Assembly: GCA_017854535.1 (NCBI GenBank) | Contig: JAFMHL010000003.1 | Location: 50,018-114,017, forward strand | Direction: 5' to 3' | Source of the DNA: Nitratireductor sp. | GTDB lineage: Bacteria > Pseudomonadota > Alphaproteobacteria > Rhizobiales > Rhizobiaceae | Length of the DNA stretch: 64,000 bases | In this document: positions 24,964 through 33,339 of the stretch, in pieces | How the letters are laid out: each line of letters begins with the position of its first letter | Numbering within the stretch: position 1 is the first letter of the stretch | Program-made: the position numbers and the translations under genes | Notes under the pieces: generated by a model | The model's database searches: none | What the model was told of the DNA's origin: nothing | Seen by the model: only the letters and a program-made list of their open reading frames with translations

Positions 24964-25044
24964 TATTTTAGTGCAGATGATCATTGATCTTGATTTAATA
25001 TTGCGTATGCTACCTACTTTAAGAATTTGATCAGGGATGATGCA

Positions 25045-26709
25045 GTGACCAAGGTAATCGATTTCCAAACTGACCCTTCCAAATACCGTCATTGGCGTGT
25101 GGAGTATGATGGCGTTGTCGCCCGATTGATTATGGATGTGGACGAAGCGGGTGGCTTGTTTGAAGGCTATGAACTCAAGCTTAACTCCTATGACCTTGGT
25201 GTTGACATTGAGTTGGCAGATATTGTTCAGCGTATGCGATTTGAGCATCCTGAGGTTGGCGCAGTTGTCATGCAGTCTGGCAAAGACAAAGTGTTTTGTG
25301 CTGGCGCAAATATCAGAATGCTAGGCGGCGCGGCTCATACCCATAAAGTTAATTTTTGTAAATTCACCAACGAGACACGCAATACATTCGAAGCTGCAGG
25401 AGCAGAATCGGGTCAGCATTATTTGGCTGCAGTAAAAGGAGCTTGCGCGGGGGGAGGGTATGAACTCGCTTTGGCATGTGATGAGATTTACCTGACTGAT
25501 GATGGGGCAACTTCCGTGTCTTTGCCTGAAGTTCCCTTGCTTGCGGTTTTGCCCGGAACAGGCGGTCTTACGCGCGTTACAGATAAGCGCAAGGTTCGTC
25601 GTGATCTGGCAGATGTTTTTTGTTCAGTTGAAGAAGGCGTAAAAGGCCAGCGGGCGAAAGACTGGCGTTTGGTTGATGAGGTAATTGCCAATTCAAAGTT
25701 TGATGATTTTGTTGCCAACCGGGCAAAGGAAGTTGGCTCAAACGCCAAAGGCGAATTTTCCAGCAAGGGAATTTCACTAGGACCCCTAGACCGGAAAATT
25801 CACGAGGACGGGTCGTTAGCTTATTCCTTTGTTGAAGTTGATCTCGATCGCAGTGCGGGTCTAGCCACGATTACGATCAATGGCCCCAAAGAAGATGCTC
25901 CAGGATGTGTTTCGCAACTACATGAGCTGGGTGACCAATCCTGGATTTTAAAACTGGCCAGAGAATTGGATGATGCCATCTTGCATCTTCGATTGAATGA
26001 GCTGGAGCTTGGTGTTGTTGTTTTTAAAACCGTTGGTGACAGCGCTTTGGTTGCGGCGCATGAGAAAATGGTTCTCGATAACGTCGAAACTGATTGGTTG
26101 TGCTGCGAAATATCGTTGTATTTAAAACGGGTTCTAAAGCGAGTTGATATGACATCTCGCTCGCTCGTGGCGCTGGTTGAAAATGGCTCATGCTTTGCCG
26201 GCTTTTTAGCTGAGCTGCTATTTGCAGTGGATCGCAGTTATATGATGGAAGGAGATTTCGAAGAGGACAATCGCCCAGTCGCTTCGATCATGTTGACTTC
26301 TGCCAATTTCGGACCATTTCCAATGTCCAATGATTTGACGCGATTGCAGACCCGGTTTCTTGGAACGCCAGAACTGATCGCGGAAATCGAGCAGGAAAAA
26401 AATGCGCTGCTGGAGGCGCATGACGCTGAGCGGCTGGGTTTGGTAACATTCGCCTTTGACGATGTTGATTGGGAGGATGAGGTTCGCATTTTCTTGGAGG
26501 AACGCGCCAGTTTTTCACCCGATGCGATGACCGGTATGGAAGCCAATCTGCGTTTTGCAGGCCCTGAAACCATGGAAACACGTATTTTTGGTCGTTTAAC
26601 TGCTTGGCAAAACTGGATTTTCCAACGCCCGAACGCGGTGGGCGAAGCTGGAGCCCTACAACGTTATGGCACTGGTAAGCGCGGCGAATTTGACAGACGG
26701 AGAGTCTGA
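25045..26709 (+). CDS. boxC: BoxC, 2,3-epoxybenzoyl-CoA dihydrolase (benzoyl-CoA-dihydrodiol lyase)
   Basis: This ~554-residue protein belongs to the enoyl-CoA hydratase/crotonase superfamily but is about twice the usual length, as expected for BoxC. The N-terminal half has the CoA/oxyanion motif DKVFCAGANIRMLGGAAHTHKVNF and ACAGGGYELALACDEIYL; the C-terminal half is a second diverged crotonase-like region. BoxC opens the ring of 2,3-epoxybenzoyl-CoA to 3,4-dehydroadipyl-CoA semialdehyde plus formate. GTG 25045, preceded by AGGGA at seven bases, was preferred to the track's TTG 25027. Formate release gives a possible metabolic link to the formate dehydrogenase genes at the left end of the window. 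Confidence 0.92.
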   Translation: MTKVIDFQTDPSKYRHWRVEYDGVVARLIMDVDEAGGLFEGYELKLNSYDLGVDIELADIVQRMRFEHPEVGAVVMQSGKDKVFCAGANIRMLGGAAHTHKVNFCKFTNETRNTFEAAGAESGQHYLAAVKGACAGGGYELALACDEIYLTDDGATSVSLPEVPLLAVLPGTGGLTRVTDKRKVRRDLADVFCSVEEGVKGQRAKDWRLVDEVIANSKFDDFVANRAKEVGSNAKGEFSSKGISLGPLDRKIHEDGSLAYSFVEVDLDRSAGLATITINGPKEDAPGCVSQLHELGDQSWILKLARELDDAILHLRLNELELGVVVFKTVGDSALVAAHEKMVLDNVETDWLCCEISLYLKRVLKRVDMTSRSLVALVENGSCFAGFLAELLFAVDRSYMMEGDFEEDNRPVASIMLTSANFGPFPMSNDLTRLQTRFLGTPELIAEIEQEKNALLEAHDAERLGLVTFAFDDVDWEDEVRIFLEERASFSPDAMTGMEANLRFAGPETMETRIFGRLTAWQNWIFQRPNAVGEAGALQRYGTGKRGEFDRRRV

Positions 26710-26764
26710 TCCAGCCCTGAAAAAAACTTTTAAATAGCGAATTGAATGAACAAAGGAACGAACA

Positions 26765-28216
26765 ATGCTTGATCTCGTAAATGTTGAATATGATACACTG
26801 ATCCCAAACAATGTTGGTCTTTCATCAGACAAGCGTGTTCTTAAAGCGTTGGAGAAATGGCATCCGGGTTATATCAATTGGTGGAATGATCTTATTCCCC
26901 AAAATTTTCAAAATTCATTGGTCTATCTGCGAACAGCGGTGAGCGTCGACCCCAAAGGTTGGGCTAAGTTTGATTATGTTAAGATGCCTGAATATCGCTG
27001 GGGCATCTTGCTTGCGCCGCAAGTGGAAGATCGCATTATTCCTTGCGGTGAGCATACGGGTGAAAAAGCTTGGCAAGAAGTTCCCGGTGAATATCGGGCT
27101 TTGCTTCAGCGCTTGATCGTGATTCAAGGAGATACGGAACCAGGCTCAGTAGAGCAGCAGCGCTTTTTGGGCAAGACAGCGCCATCGCTCTATGACCTTC
27201 GCAATTTGTTCCAGGTGAATGTGGAAGAAGGTCGCCATCTTTGGGCAATGGTTTATCTGTTGCAGAAATATTTTGGCAAGAATGGACGCGAAGAGGCCGA
27301 TGATTTATTGCGCCGCTCTTCCGGATCAGAAGAAGCACCGCGCATGCTTGGCGCGTTCAATGAAGAGACCCCGGACTGGTTGTCTTTTTTCATGTTTACA
27401 TATTTCACGGACCGCGATGGCAAGATGCAATTAGAATCCTTGGCACAGTCAGGATTTGACCCGCTATCTCGCACATGCCGTTTTATGCTGACAGAAGAAG
27501 CCCATCATATGTTTGTGGGTGAGACTGGCGTTAGCCGGGTTATCGAGCGTACTTGCGAAGCCATGAAGCAAGCTGGAATTGATGATCCTTATGACATTGA
27601 CCGGGTGCGTAACCTTGGAGTGATTGATCTGCCTACCATCCAGAAAAAACTGAATATGCATTACACGCTGTCACTGGATTTGTTCGGACAGGAAGTGTCC
27701 ACCAATGCGGCCAATGCATTCAACTCTGGCATTAAAGGACGTTATATGGAGCATCGTCTTGATGATGACCATAGGCTTACAGATGCGACTTATCCGGTAA
27801 CCCAGTTTATTGATGGAGAAATCAAACTGGTCGATATGCCTGCTTTGACTGCCATGAATATGCGCCTGCGGGACGACTACAAACGCGATGCTGCTGGCGG
27901 TCTTGGGCGCTGGAACAAGTTGATTGCCAAGATGGGTGTCGAGTTTGAACTGACACTTCCCCATGAGGGTTTCAACCGTGGTATTGGCGTCTTTGCAAAC
28001 AAGACAATTGATCCTGAAGGTAAATTGCTTGGCGAAACAGAATTTAACGAAAAGAAAAAAGATTGGCTGCCTTCATCAGCAGATGGTGAGTTTATCCAAT
28101 CCTTGATGGTGCCAAATTATGAGCCGGGGAAATATGCGGGATGGATTGCTGCTCCAAAAGTAGGGATCGATAATAAGCCCGGTGATTTTGAATATGTGAA
28201 ACTTCATATGGCGTAA
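26765..28216 (+). CDS. boxB: BoxB, benzoyl-CoA 2,3-epoxidase oxygenase subunit
   Basis: This 483-residue di-iron oxygenase opens MLDLVNVEYDTLIPNNVGLSSD and has the helix-bundle iron ligands in NLFQVNVEEGRHLWAM and in the later CRFMLTEEAHHMFVGETG. The length equals that of characterised BoxB proteins. It epoxidises benzoyl-CoA with O2, using electrons from BoxA. A 55-base gap separates it from boxC, with AAAGGAACGAAC as ribosome binding site. Confidence 0.95.
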   Translation: MLDLVNVEYDTLIPNNVGLSSDKRVLKALEKWHPGYINWWNDLIPQNFQNSLVYLRTAVSVDPKGWAKFDYVKMPEYRWGILLAPQVEDRIIPCGEHTGEKAWQEVPGEYRALLQRLIVIQGDTEPGSVEQQRFLGKTAPSLYDLRNLFQVNVEEGRHLWAMVYLLQKYFGKNGREEADDLLRRSSGSEEAPRMLGAFNEETPDWLSFFMFTYFTDRDGKMQLESLAQSGFDPLSRTCRFMLTEEAHHMFVGETGVSRVIERTCEAMKQAGIDDPYDIDRVRNLGVIDLPTIQKKLNMHYTLSLDLFGQEVSTNAANAFNSGIKGRYMEHRLDDDHRLTDATYPVTQFIDGEIKLVDMPALTAMNMRLRDDYKRDAAGGLGRWNKLIAKMGVEFELTLPHEGFNRGIGVFANKTIDPEGKLLGETEFNEKKKDWLPSSADGEFIQSLMVPNYEPGKYAGWIAAPKVGIDNKPGDFEYVKLHMA

Positions 28217-28283
28217 GGCTAACCCCAGCCATAAATGGGCAATTATTTTGCCCAATTCTTTTTCCTAGACCATTGGAAACCAA

Positions 28284-29477
28284 ATGACAGCACCGTTCAA
28301 ACAACATTTGATTGATCCGGAAATTTGTATCCGGTGTCATACCTGCGAGATGACCTGTCCGATTGAAGCCATCACGCACAATGACGACAATGTGGTGGTC
28401 GATTTTGACAAGTGCAATTTCTGTATGGATTGTATCCCTGTTTGCCCAACAGGCTCGATTGATGAATGGCGGGTTGTAACAACTCCTTATTCGGTTGAAG
28501 AGCAGCTGGGCTGGATGGAGATGCCCGAGCAAGAAAAGTTTTCGGACACTGCGTCGGAAGCCGATACTTCCATTGAAGCCTTGGATGACGGGATCTCGAA
28601 GCTGCTGAGCGAAGCGCATGCGGGAGCAGGTGGGAAAGCAAAAGCACCTGCGTCAGCTTCAAAGCCAAGTATTAATCTTTACTCCATGAACAAACCTGTC
28701 GAAGTTAGCGTTCAAGGCAATTACAGGCTAACCGAAGACGCAGATCATGACGTTCGCCATATTATTCTTGATCTTGGAAATTTGCCATTTCCAGTTTTGG
28801 AAGGCCAGAGCATAGGCGTTATTGCTCCCGGCGTAGATGCGAATGGTAAGTCTCATTTGCCAAGACTATATTCGATTTCAAGTCCGCGCGATGGCGAGCG
28901 GCCAAACTTTAACAATTTGTCTTTGACAGTGAAGCGCGAAGAGGGCGGTATTTGCTCAAATTATGTTTGTGACTTGAGCAAAGGCGACAAGGTTAAAGTC
29001 ATTGGTCCGTTTGGTTCGACATTCTTGATGCCAAACGACAATGATGCGCGGATTTTGATGATTTGCACCGGCACTGGATCGGCGCCTTTTAGGGCAATGA
29101 CAATGCACCGCCAGCGCACTAATCCCAAGGCAAAAAACATGATGACCCTTGTCTTTGGCGCTCGCACCGCAGGATCACTTCCCTATTTTGGGCCTTTGAA
29201 AAAAATACCGGACAGCTTGTTGAAAAAGAATCTTGTCTTCAGCAGGACGGAGGAAGGCTCAAAGCGCTATGTACAGGATGAACTACGCCTGATGGAAGAC
29301 GAAATTGCGGATATGCTGGGTGATCCAAATACTTATATTTATATCTGCGGGTTGCGCGCTATGGAAGAAGGGGTAGAAGCCGCCTTTACGAACATTGCTG
29401 AAATCACTGGTCAACAATGGCAATCTGTCCGCGATGTCATGCGCTCTGAAGGGCGTTACCATGTTGAGACCTATTGA
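28284..29477 (+). CDS. boxA: BoxA, benzoyl-CoA 2,3-epoxidase reductase subunit
   Basis: The 397-residue protein has an N-terminal two-cluster ferredoxin domain (CIRCHTCEMTCP and CNFCMDCIPVCP, residues ~17-60), a linker rich in alanine and acidic residues, and a ferredoxin-NADP reductase-like flavoprotein domain (FAD loop PRLYSISSPRDGE, NADPH motif CTGTGSAPFRAM). It transfers electrons from NADPH to BoxB. Its stop overlaps the start of the thioesterase gene (TGATG), so the genes are translationally coupled. Confidence 0.95.
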   Translation: MTAPFKQHLIDPEICIRCHTCEMTCPIEAITHNDDNVVVDFDKCNFCMDCIPVCPTGSIDEWRVVTTPYSVEEQLGWMEMPEQEKFSDTASEADTSIEALDDGISKLLSEAHAGAGGKAKAPASASKPSINLYSMNKPVEVSVQGNYRLTEDADHDVRHIILDLGNLPFPVLEGQSIGVIAPGVDANGKSHLPRLYSISSPRDGERPNFNNLSLTVKREEGGICSNYVCDLSKGDKVKVIGPFGSTFLMPNDNDARILMICTGTGSAPFRAMTMHRQRTNPKAKNMMTLVFGARTAGSLPYFGPLKKIPDSLLKKNLVFSRTEEGSKRYVQDELRLMEDEIADMLGDPNTYIYICGLRAMEEGVEAAFTNIAEITGQQWQSVRDVMRSEGRYHVETY

Positions 29478-29902
29478 TGGAAGAAAAGCTTCCCACTCGC
29501 TTTATACATCAAATCAGGGTTAGTTGGGCTGACTGTGATCCGGCAAAGATTGTTTATACGGGTCGTATTCCACAATTTTGTCTCGAAGCTATAGATTGCT
29601 GGTGGGAGGCGGTGATTGGCCTTGATTGGTTCAAAATGAATGTGGATCGCGATATCGGCACGCCATTTGTTCATCTCAGTTTGGATTTCCGGTCGCCTAT
29701 TACGCCAAGAGACTTACTGGATTGTGCTGTCTCATTGATAAGAATGGGTGAAAGCTCTGTTCGGCTTAAAGTTGTTGGATCGCAGGATGGGCGGTTGTGT
29801 TTTGAGGGAGAGTTTGTCGAAGTTTTCGTGGCTGCAGAAGCGCATCAGAAGACGAATATTCCTTCTGACTTCCGTGAAAAACTTGCAGGGCAGCTCGTGT
29901 GA
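29477..29902 (+). CDS. acyl-CoA thioesterase (4-hydroxybenzoyl-CoA thioesterase family)
   Basis: This 141-residue hotdog-fold thioesterase has the 4HBT signature RVSWADCDPAKIVYTGRIPQF, in which the Asp after the first strand is the catalytic residue. It starts at ATG 29477, overlapping the boxA stop; the track's TTG at 29474 is one codon earlier. In box operons such thioesterases probably free CoA from benzoyl-CoA or dead-end thioesters. Substrate is inferred from context. Confidence 0.85.
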   Translation: MEEKLPTRFIHQIRVSWADCDPAKIVYTGRIPQFCLEAIDCWWEAVIGLDWFKMNVDRDIGTPFVHLSLDFRSPITPRDLLDCAVSLIRMGESSVRLKVVGSQDGRLCFEGEFVEVFVAAEAHQKTNIPSDFREKLAGQLV

Positions 29903-30801
29903 TGAACAAAAATTCACCCGTAGGAAAAGACCTGACTGTACGGGTTGGCGTTGAAGCTAAAAAACGCGATGTTGACGAATTTGTTGCGCAGGTGGGCGAG
30001 CAGGTTCGCTTGGCGCGTATGCAAAAGAAGATAACAAGAAAAGTTCTATCTGATCTTTCAGGGGTTTCAGAGCGTTATTTAGCTCAGCTAGAGGGCGGTA
30101 GTGGCAATATATCGATTGCTCTATTGTTCAGAGTTTCGCATGCTTTGAATTGGCCCATAGATGAGTTTTTCAAACCTTTATCGGCTTCAGATAGTCTTAC
30201 CGCGCTATATCGTAATGCGTCGCCGGATATACAGAACCAGGTTGATGCATTGTTGAATTACCGGAATGCAAGGGCAAAGAAAGCCAAACGAATTTGCCTT
30301 ATTGGCCTTCGCGGTGCGGGAAAATCTACCCTTGGAAAACTCCTTAGTGAAGATCTGGAATTGCCGTTTCTTGAACTTAATAAAGAGATTGAAGAAGACA
30401 GTGGCATGGCCGTCAATGAGGTGATTGCCCTTTATGGTCAAGAGGGCTACCGCCGCCTGGAGCGTCAGGCATTGGAGCAAATTGTCGGTGCAAAGGACCA
30501 ATTGGTTCTAGCGGTCGCTGGCGGCATTGTTTCCGATCAGGGAACATACGAATTCATGCTGGACCATTTTCATACTGTTTGGCTGAAAGCAGCGCCAGAA
30601 GAACATATGGATCGCGTTAGAAAACAGGGAGACGAGCGACCCATGTCTGGAAACCCGAAGGCTATGGAAGCGTTAAAAACCATTTTGCTGGATCGCGTTG
30701 CTTTGTATTCGCAGGCCGATACGATGGTTGATACAAGTGGTAGAACGGTAGAGGAAAGTAGGGCGGAATTGCTCGCCGCCTTTGAGTCTTTTGATTTGTA
30801 A
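29902..30801 (+). CDS. boxR: BoxR-type regulator: XRE helix-turn-helix fused to a shikimate-kinase-like domain
   Basis: The 299-residue protein has an N-terminal XRE-type helix-turn-helix (~30-90: VRLARMQKKITRKVLSDLSGVSERYLAQLEGG...ISIALL) and a C-terminal shikimate-kinase-like domain with the P-loop GLRGAGKSTLGKLL (~135-148) and AVAGGIVSD. This architecture is that of BoxR/BzdR, repressors of benzoate degradation that sense benzoyl-CoA through the kinase-like domain. ATG 29902 overlaps the thioesterase stop. BoxR would be the pathway-specific regulator of this operon. Confidence 0.92.
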   Translation: MNKNSPVGKDLTVRVGVEAKKRDVDEFVAQVGEQVRLARMQKKITRKVLSDLSGVSERYLAQLEGGSGNISIALLFRVSHALNWPIDEFFKPLSASDSLTALYRNASPDIQNQVDALLNYRNARAKKAKRICLIGLRGAGKSTLGKLLSEDLELPFLELNKEIEEDSGMAVNEVIALYGQEGYRRLERQALEQIVGAKDQLVLAVAGGIVSDQGTYEFMLDHFHTVWLKAAPEEHMDRVRKQGDERPMSGNPKAMEALKTILLDRVALYSQADTMVDTSGRTVEESRAELLAAFESFDL

Positions 30802-31400
30802 TGTCAGGGATATTGGAACAGCCAACAGATGGAAATCAAATTGCAGAGCGCTTGGTAGAGAGGCTTTTGGCCTCCATCCATTTGCTCTTGGTTAAAGGCG
30901 CTAGCCCATTTGAAATTGACCAGACGCTTGTGGATTTTGGCTTCGCCATGGGGCCTCTGGAAACTCAAGACCTTGTTGGCTTGGAAGCGTCTTATAAGTC
31001 CCGAAAGTCTTCTGGTGTTGACCGAAAATCCAGAAAATATCTTGAAAGTGGGATGATGATTTCTGACCGTATGGTGCAAGAGGGGCGCCTTGGCAAGATT
31101 GCTGGTGTTGGATGGTATCGTTATCCAGGCGGCAAAGGAAAAGTTGAAGACCCGCTTCTTGAGGACCTTATCCGGGAAGAAGCTTATTTCGCGGGAATTG
31201 AACAAAAGTCTTTTTCAACTGATGAAATCGTTCCATATGTATTGTCGGCAACAGCAAACGAAATGAAACTTATTCTGGGTGAAACCGCATCGATATCATT
31301 AAACGAATTGGATCAGATTGCGGTCAATGCGCTTGGTTTCCCTCATGAAAAGGGAAGTCTGCTTGACTATGGTTCTGGCACTAGGGATCTGGTTAGATAG
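30801..31400 (+). CDS. free-standing 3-hydroxyacyl-CoA dehydrogenase C-terminal domain protein
   Basis: The 199-residue protein contains two copies of the 3HCDH C-terminal helical domain (residues ~30-112, with FGFAMGPLETQDLVGLE and GRLGKIAGVGWYRYPG; and ~138-192, ending LGFPHEKGSLLDYG). It has no N-terminal NAD-binding Rossmann domain. Normally this half follows the ~185-residue NAD domain in one polypeptide (FadB/PaaH). The start codon overlaps the boxR stop (TAATG), so it is not a chance fragment. It may work with a separately encoded NAD domain or have another role in substrate binding; no function is claimed. Confidence 0.75.
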   Translation: MSGILEQPTDGNQIAERLVERLLASIHLLLVKGASPFEIDQTLVDFGFAMGPLETQDLVGLEASYKSRKSSGVDRKSRKYLESGMMISDRMVQEGRLGKIAGVGWYRYPGGKGKVEDPLLEDLIREEAYFAGIEQKSFSTDEIVPYVLSATANEMKLILGETASISLNELDQIAVNALGFPHEKGSLLDYGSGTRDLVR

Positions 31401-31463
31401 ATTGAATTAGTCGAGTTTTGCGGGAAGCGAAACGAGAGATCACCATCTTTGGGAGGAGATGAC

Positions 31464-33293
31464 ATGGAAGATGCAAACAGATTTTTACCGCATAAAGTAT
31501 CTTTAAAGCGTGATGCCCATGGCATTCTTTTAATGGAGTCAGGTTATGACTTACTTGAGGGCGTCAACAGCACAGGCGACTGGCTTGAGAAATGGGCCGA
31601 TGAAACACCTGACCGTGTATTCATTGCTGAGCGTTCGGGCGAAGATTGGCGAAAAGAAACCTATCGCGAATCTTTGGAGAAAGTTCGTGCTCTTGCGTCG
31701 CATTTGCTTGGCAAAGGGTTGAATAGTCAAACGCCGATCCTGATGATTTCCGGCAATAGTGTTGATCATGGGCTCTTGATGTTGGCAGCCCAATATGTGG
31801 GAATCCCAACAGTTCCGGTGGCTGAACAATATGCGTTGATACCCCAAGCCCATGATCGACTTCGTTATGTCATTAAGTTGGTAAAGCCAGGATTGGTCTA
31901 TGCAGATGATGGGGATAAATATGCTGATGCATTGAACCTTGCAGAGTTTGATATTGTAGCCAAAGTTTCCTCACGTCCGGGCGTGAGCGGGGCAGCTTCG
32001 ATTGATGATAATCTAAAAGGAGATGCGGGGGTAGATCTTGCAGGAGAGCACTCGAAAGTAGGCCTAAACACGGTTGCTAAAATCTTGATGACTTCTGGGT
32101 CCACATCTCAGCCCAAAGGTGTAGTTACCACCCAGCGCATGATGTGTGTCAACCAAACCCAGATTGCATCCGCTTTGCCTTTCCTAACCGAAAAGCCGCC
32201 TATCATTTTGGATTGGCTGCCATGGAACCATGTGTTTGGAGGTAGTCACAATTTCAATATGATGCTGGCCAATGGCGGGAGTCTGTATATCGATGAAGGC
32301 AAGCCTGTGAAGGCTTTGTTCGCAAAGACATTGGAAAATCTGCAAAAAGTAGCGGGTACCTTGTCTTTCAATGTTCCAGTTGGGTTTGGGCTATTGCTTG
32401 AAGCGTTGGAGCAAGATCCTAGACTTGCTGCGCGGTATTTTGAGAACCTAGATATGGTTTTTTATGCAGGAGCTTCTTTGCCTCAAGATACTTGGCAGGG
32501 TCTGGAAAGACTGGCGAAGAAATATTCCGGCACTGTTCCCCTGCTGACCTCTTCTTGGGGCCTTACTGAAACTGCACCAGCTTGTACTTTGCAGCATCAA
32601 CCTCCAGAAAGCTCAGGCGTAATTGGCGTTCCACTGCCTGGCATTTCAGTAAAGTTACTGCCTCAAGACGATGGGGGTGAACTTGATCAGCGTTATGAGA
32701 TCAGGGTTAAAGGTTCCAGTATCTTTAAGGAATATTTCAATGACGATGTGAAGTCGAAAGAAGCCTTTGACGATGACGGGTATTTTCTGGCCCAAGATGC
32801 CGTCAGATTTGTAGACGCTGAACATCCAGAAAAAGGACTGCGGTTTGATGGGCGAATTTCCGAGGACTTTAAACTTACTTCCGGAACATGGGTGAGGGCT
32901 GCCCAATTACGTCTTGATCTGCTGGCTACATTGTCTCCGCTGGCAGCAGATGTTGTGATTACAGGCCATGATCGTGATGCGATCGGAGTGCTGATTTTTC
33001 CAAACAGGGAAGCCATAGGGGCGCTGGGTTTTGATGTTGTTGAACAAGATAACTTAATAACCGGAAGCGAATTGCAAGCTGAGATATCAAAGCGGTTGGG
33101 TGAGTTTTCCAAAGGTGGAAGTTCTTCAACACGGGTTTCGGCGGCTTTGATTGTTAGCGAACCTGCTTCCCTCGCGGACGGCGAGATTACAGCCAAAGGT
33201 AATCTCAACTTTCGTTCAGTTTTATCCAAGCGAGCGGCATTGGTTGAAATGCTTTATGCAAGCGAAAAATCGCCTCATGTAATCGTCGTTTGA
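31464..33293 (+). CDS. feruloyl-CoA synthase-like AMP-dependent acyl-CoA ligase
   Basis: This 609-residue ANL-superfamily ligase has the AMP-binding loop MTSGSTSQPKGVVTTQRMM (~208-226), the LPWNHVFGGSHNFNMMLANGG motif typical of feruloyl-CoA synthases and a TSSWGLTETAPACT adenylate motif. ATG 31464, preceded by GGGAGGAG, was preferred to TTG 31449. The C-terminal catalytic lysine region is ITAKGNLNFRSV. It is the last gene of the box operon (63-base gap after the 3HCDH gene) and may activate another aromatic or aryl-propenoic acid; the substrate is not fixed. Confidence 0.82.
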   Translation: MEDANRFLPHKVSLKRDAHGILLMESGYDLLEGVNSTGDWLEKWADETPDRVFIAERSGEDWRKETYRESLEKVRALASHLLGKGLNSQTPILMISGNSVDHGLLMLAAQYVGIPTVPVAEQYALIPQAHDRLRYVIKLVKPGLVYADDGDKYADALNLAEFDIVAKVSSRPGVSGAASIDDNLKGDAGVDLAGEHSKVGLNTVAKILMTSGSTSQPKGVVTTQRMMCVNQTQIASALPFLTEKPPIILDWLPWNHVFGGSHNFNMMLANGGSLYIDEGKPVKALFAKTLENLQKVAGTLSFNVPVGFGLLLEALEQDPRLAARYFENLDMVFYAGASLPQDTWQGLERLAKKYSGTVPLLTSSWGLTETAPACTLQHQPPESSGVIGVPLPGISVKLLPQDDGGELDQRYEIRVKGSSIFKEYFNDDVKSKEAFDDDGYFLAQDAVRFVDAEHPEKGLRFDGRISEDFKLTSGTWVRAAQLRLDLLATLSPLAADVVITGHDRDAIGVLIFPNREAIGALGFDVVEQDNLITGSELQAEISKRLGEFSKGGSSSTRVSAALIVSEPASLADGEITAKGNLNFRSVLSKRAALVEMLYASEKSPHVIVV

Positions 33294-33339
33294 TGCACTT
33301 CGACACAAGGTAATCGGCACCCAATTGCGCACAGCTCTA

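Noticed and set aside
24975-25000. Possible second FNR-like sequence upstream of boxC (TTGAT...)
   Set aside because: TTGATCTTGATTTAA matches the left half only; the right half departs from ATCAA.
30801-31400. Treating the 3HCDH C-terminal protein as a pseudogene fragment
   Set aside because: Its start overlaps boxR in frame-independent coupling, the ORF is intact and both domain repeats are complete, so it is called as a gene.
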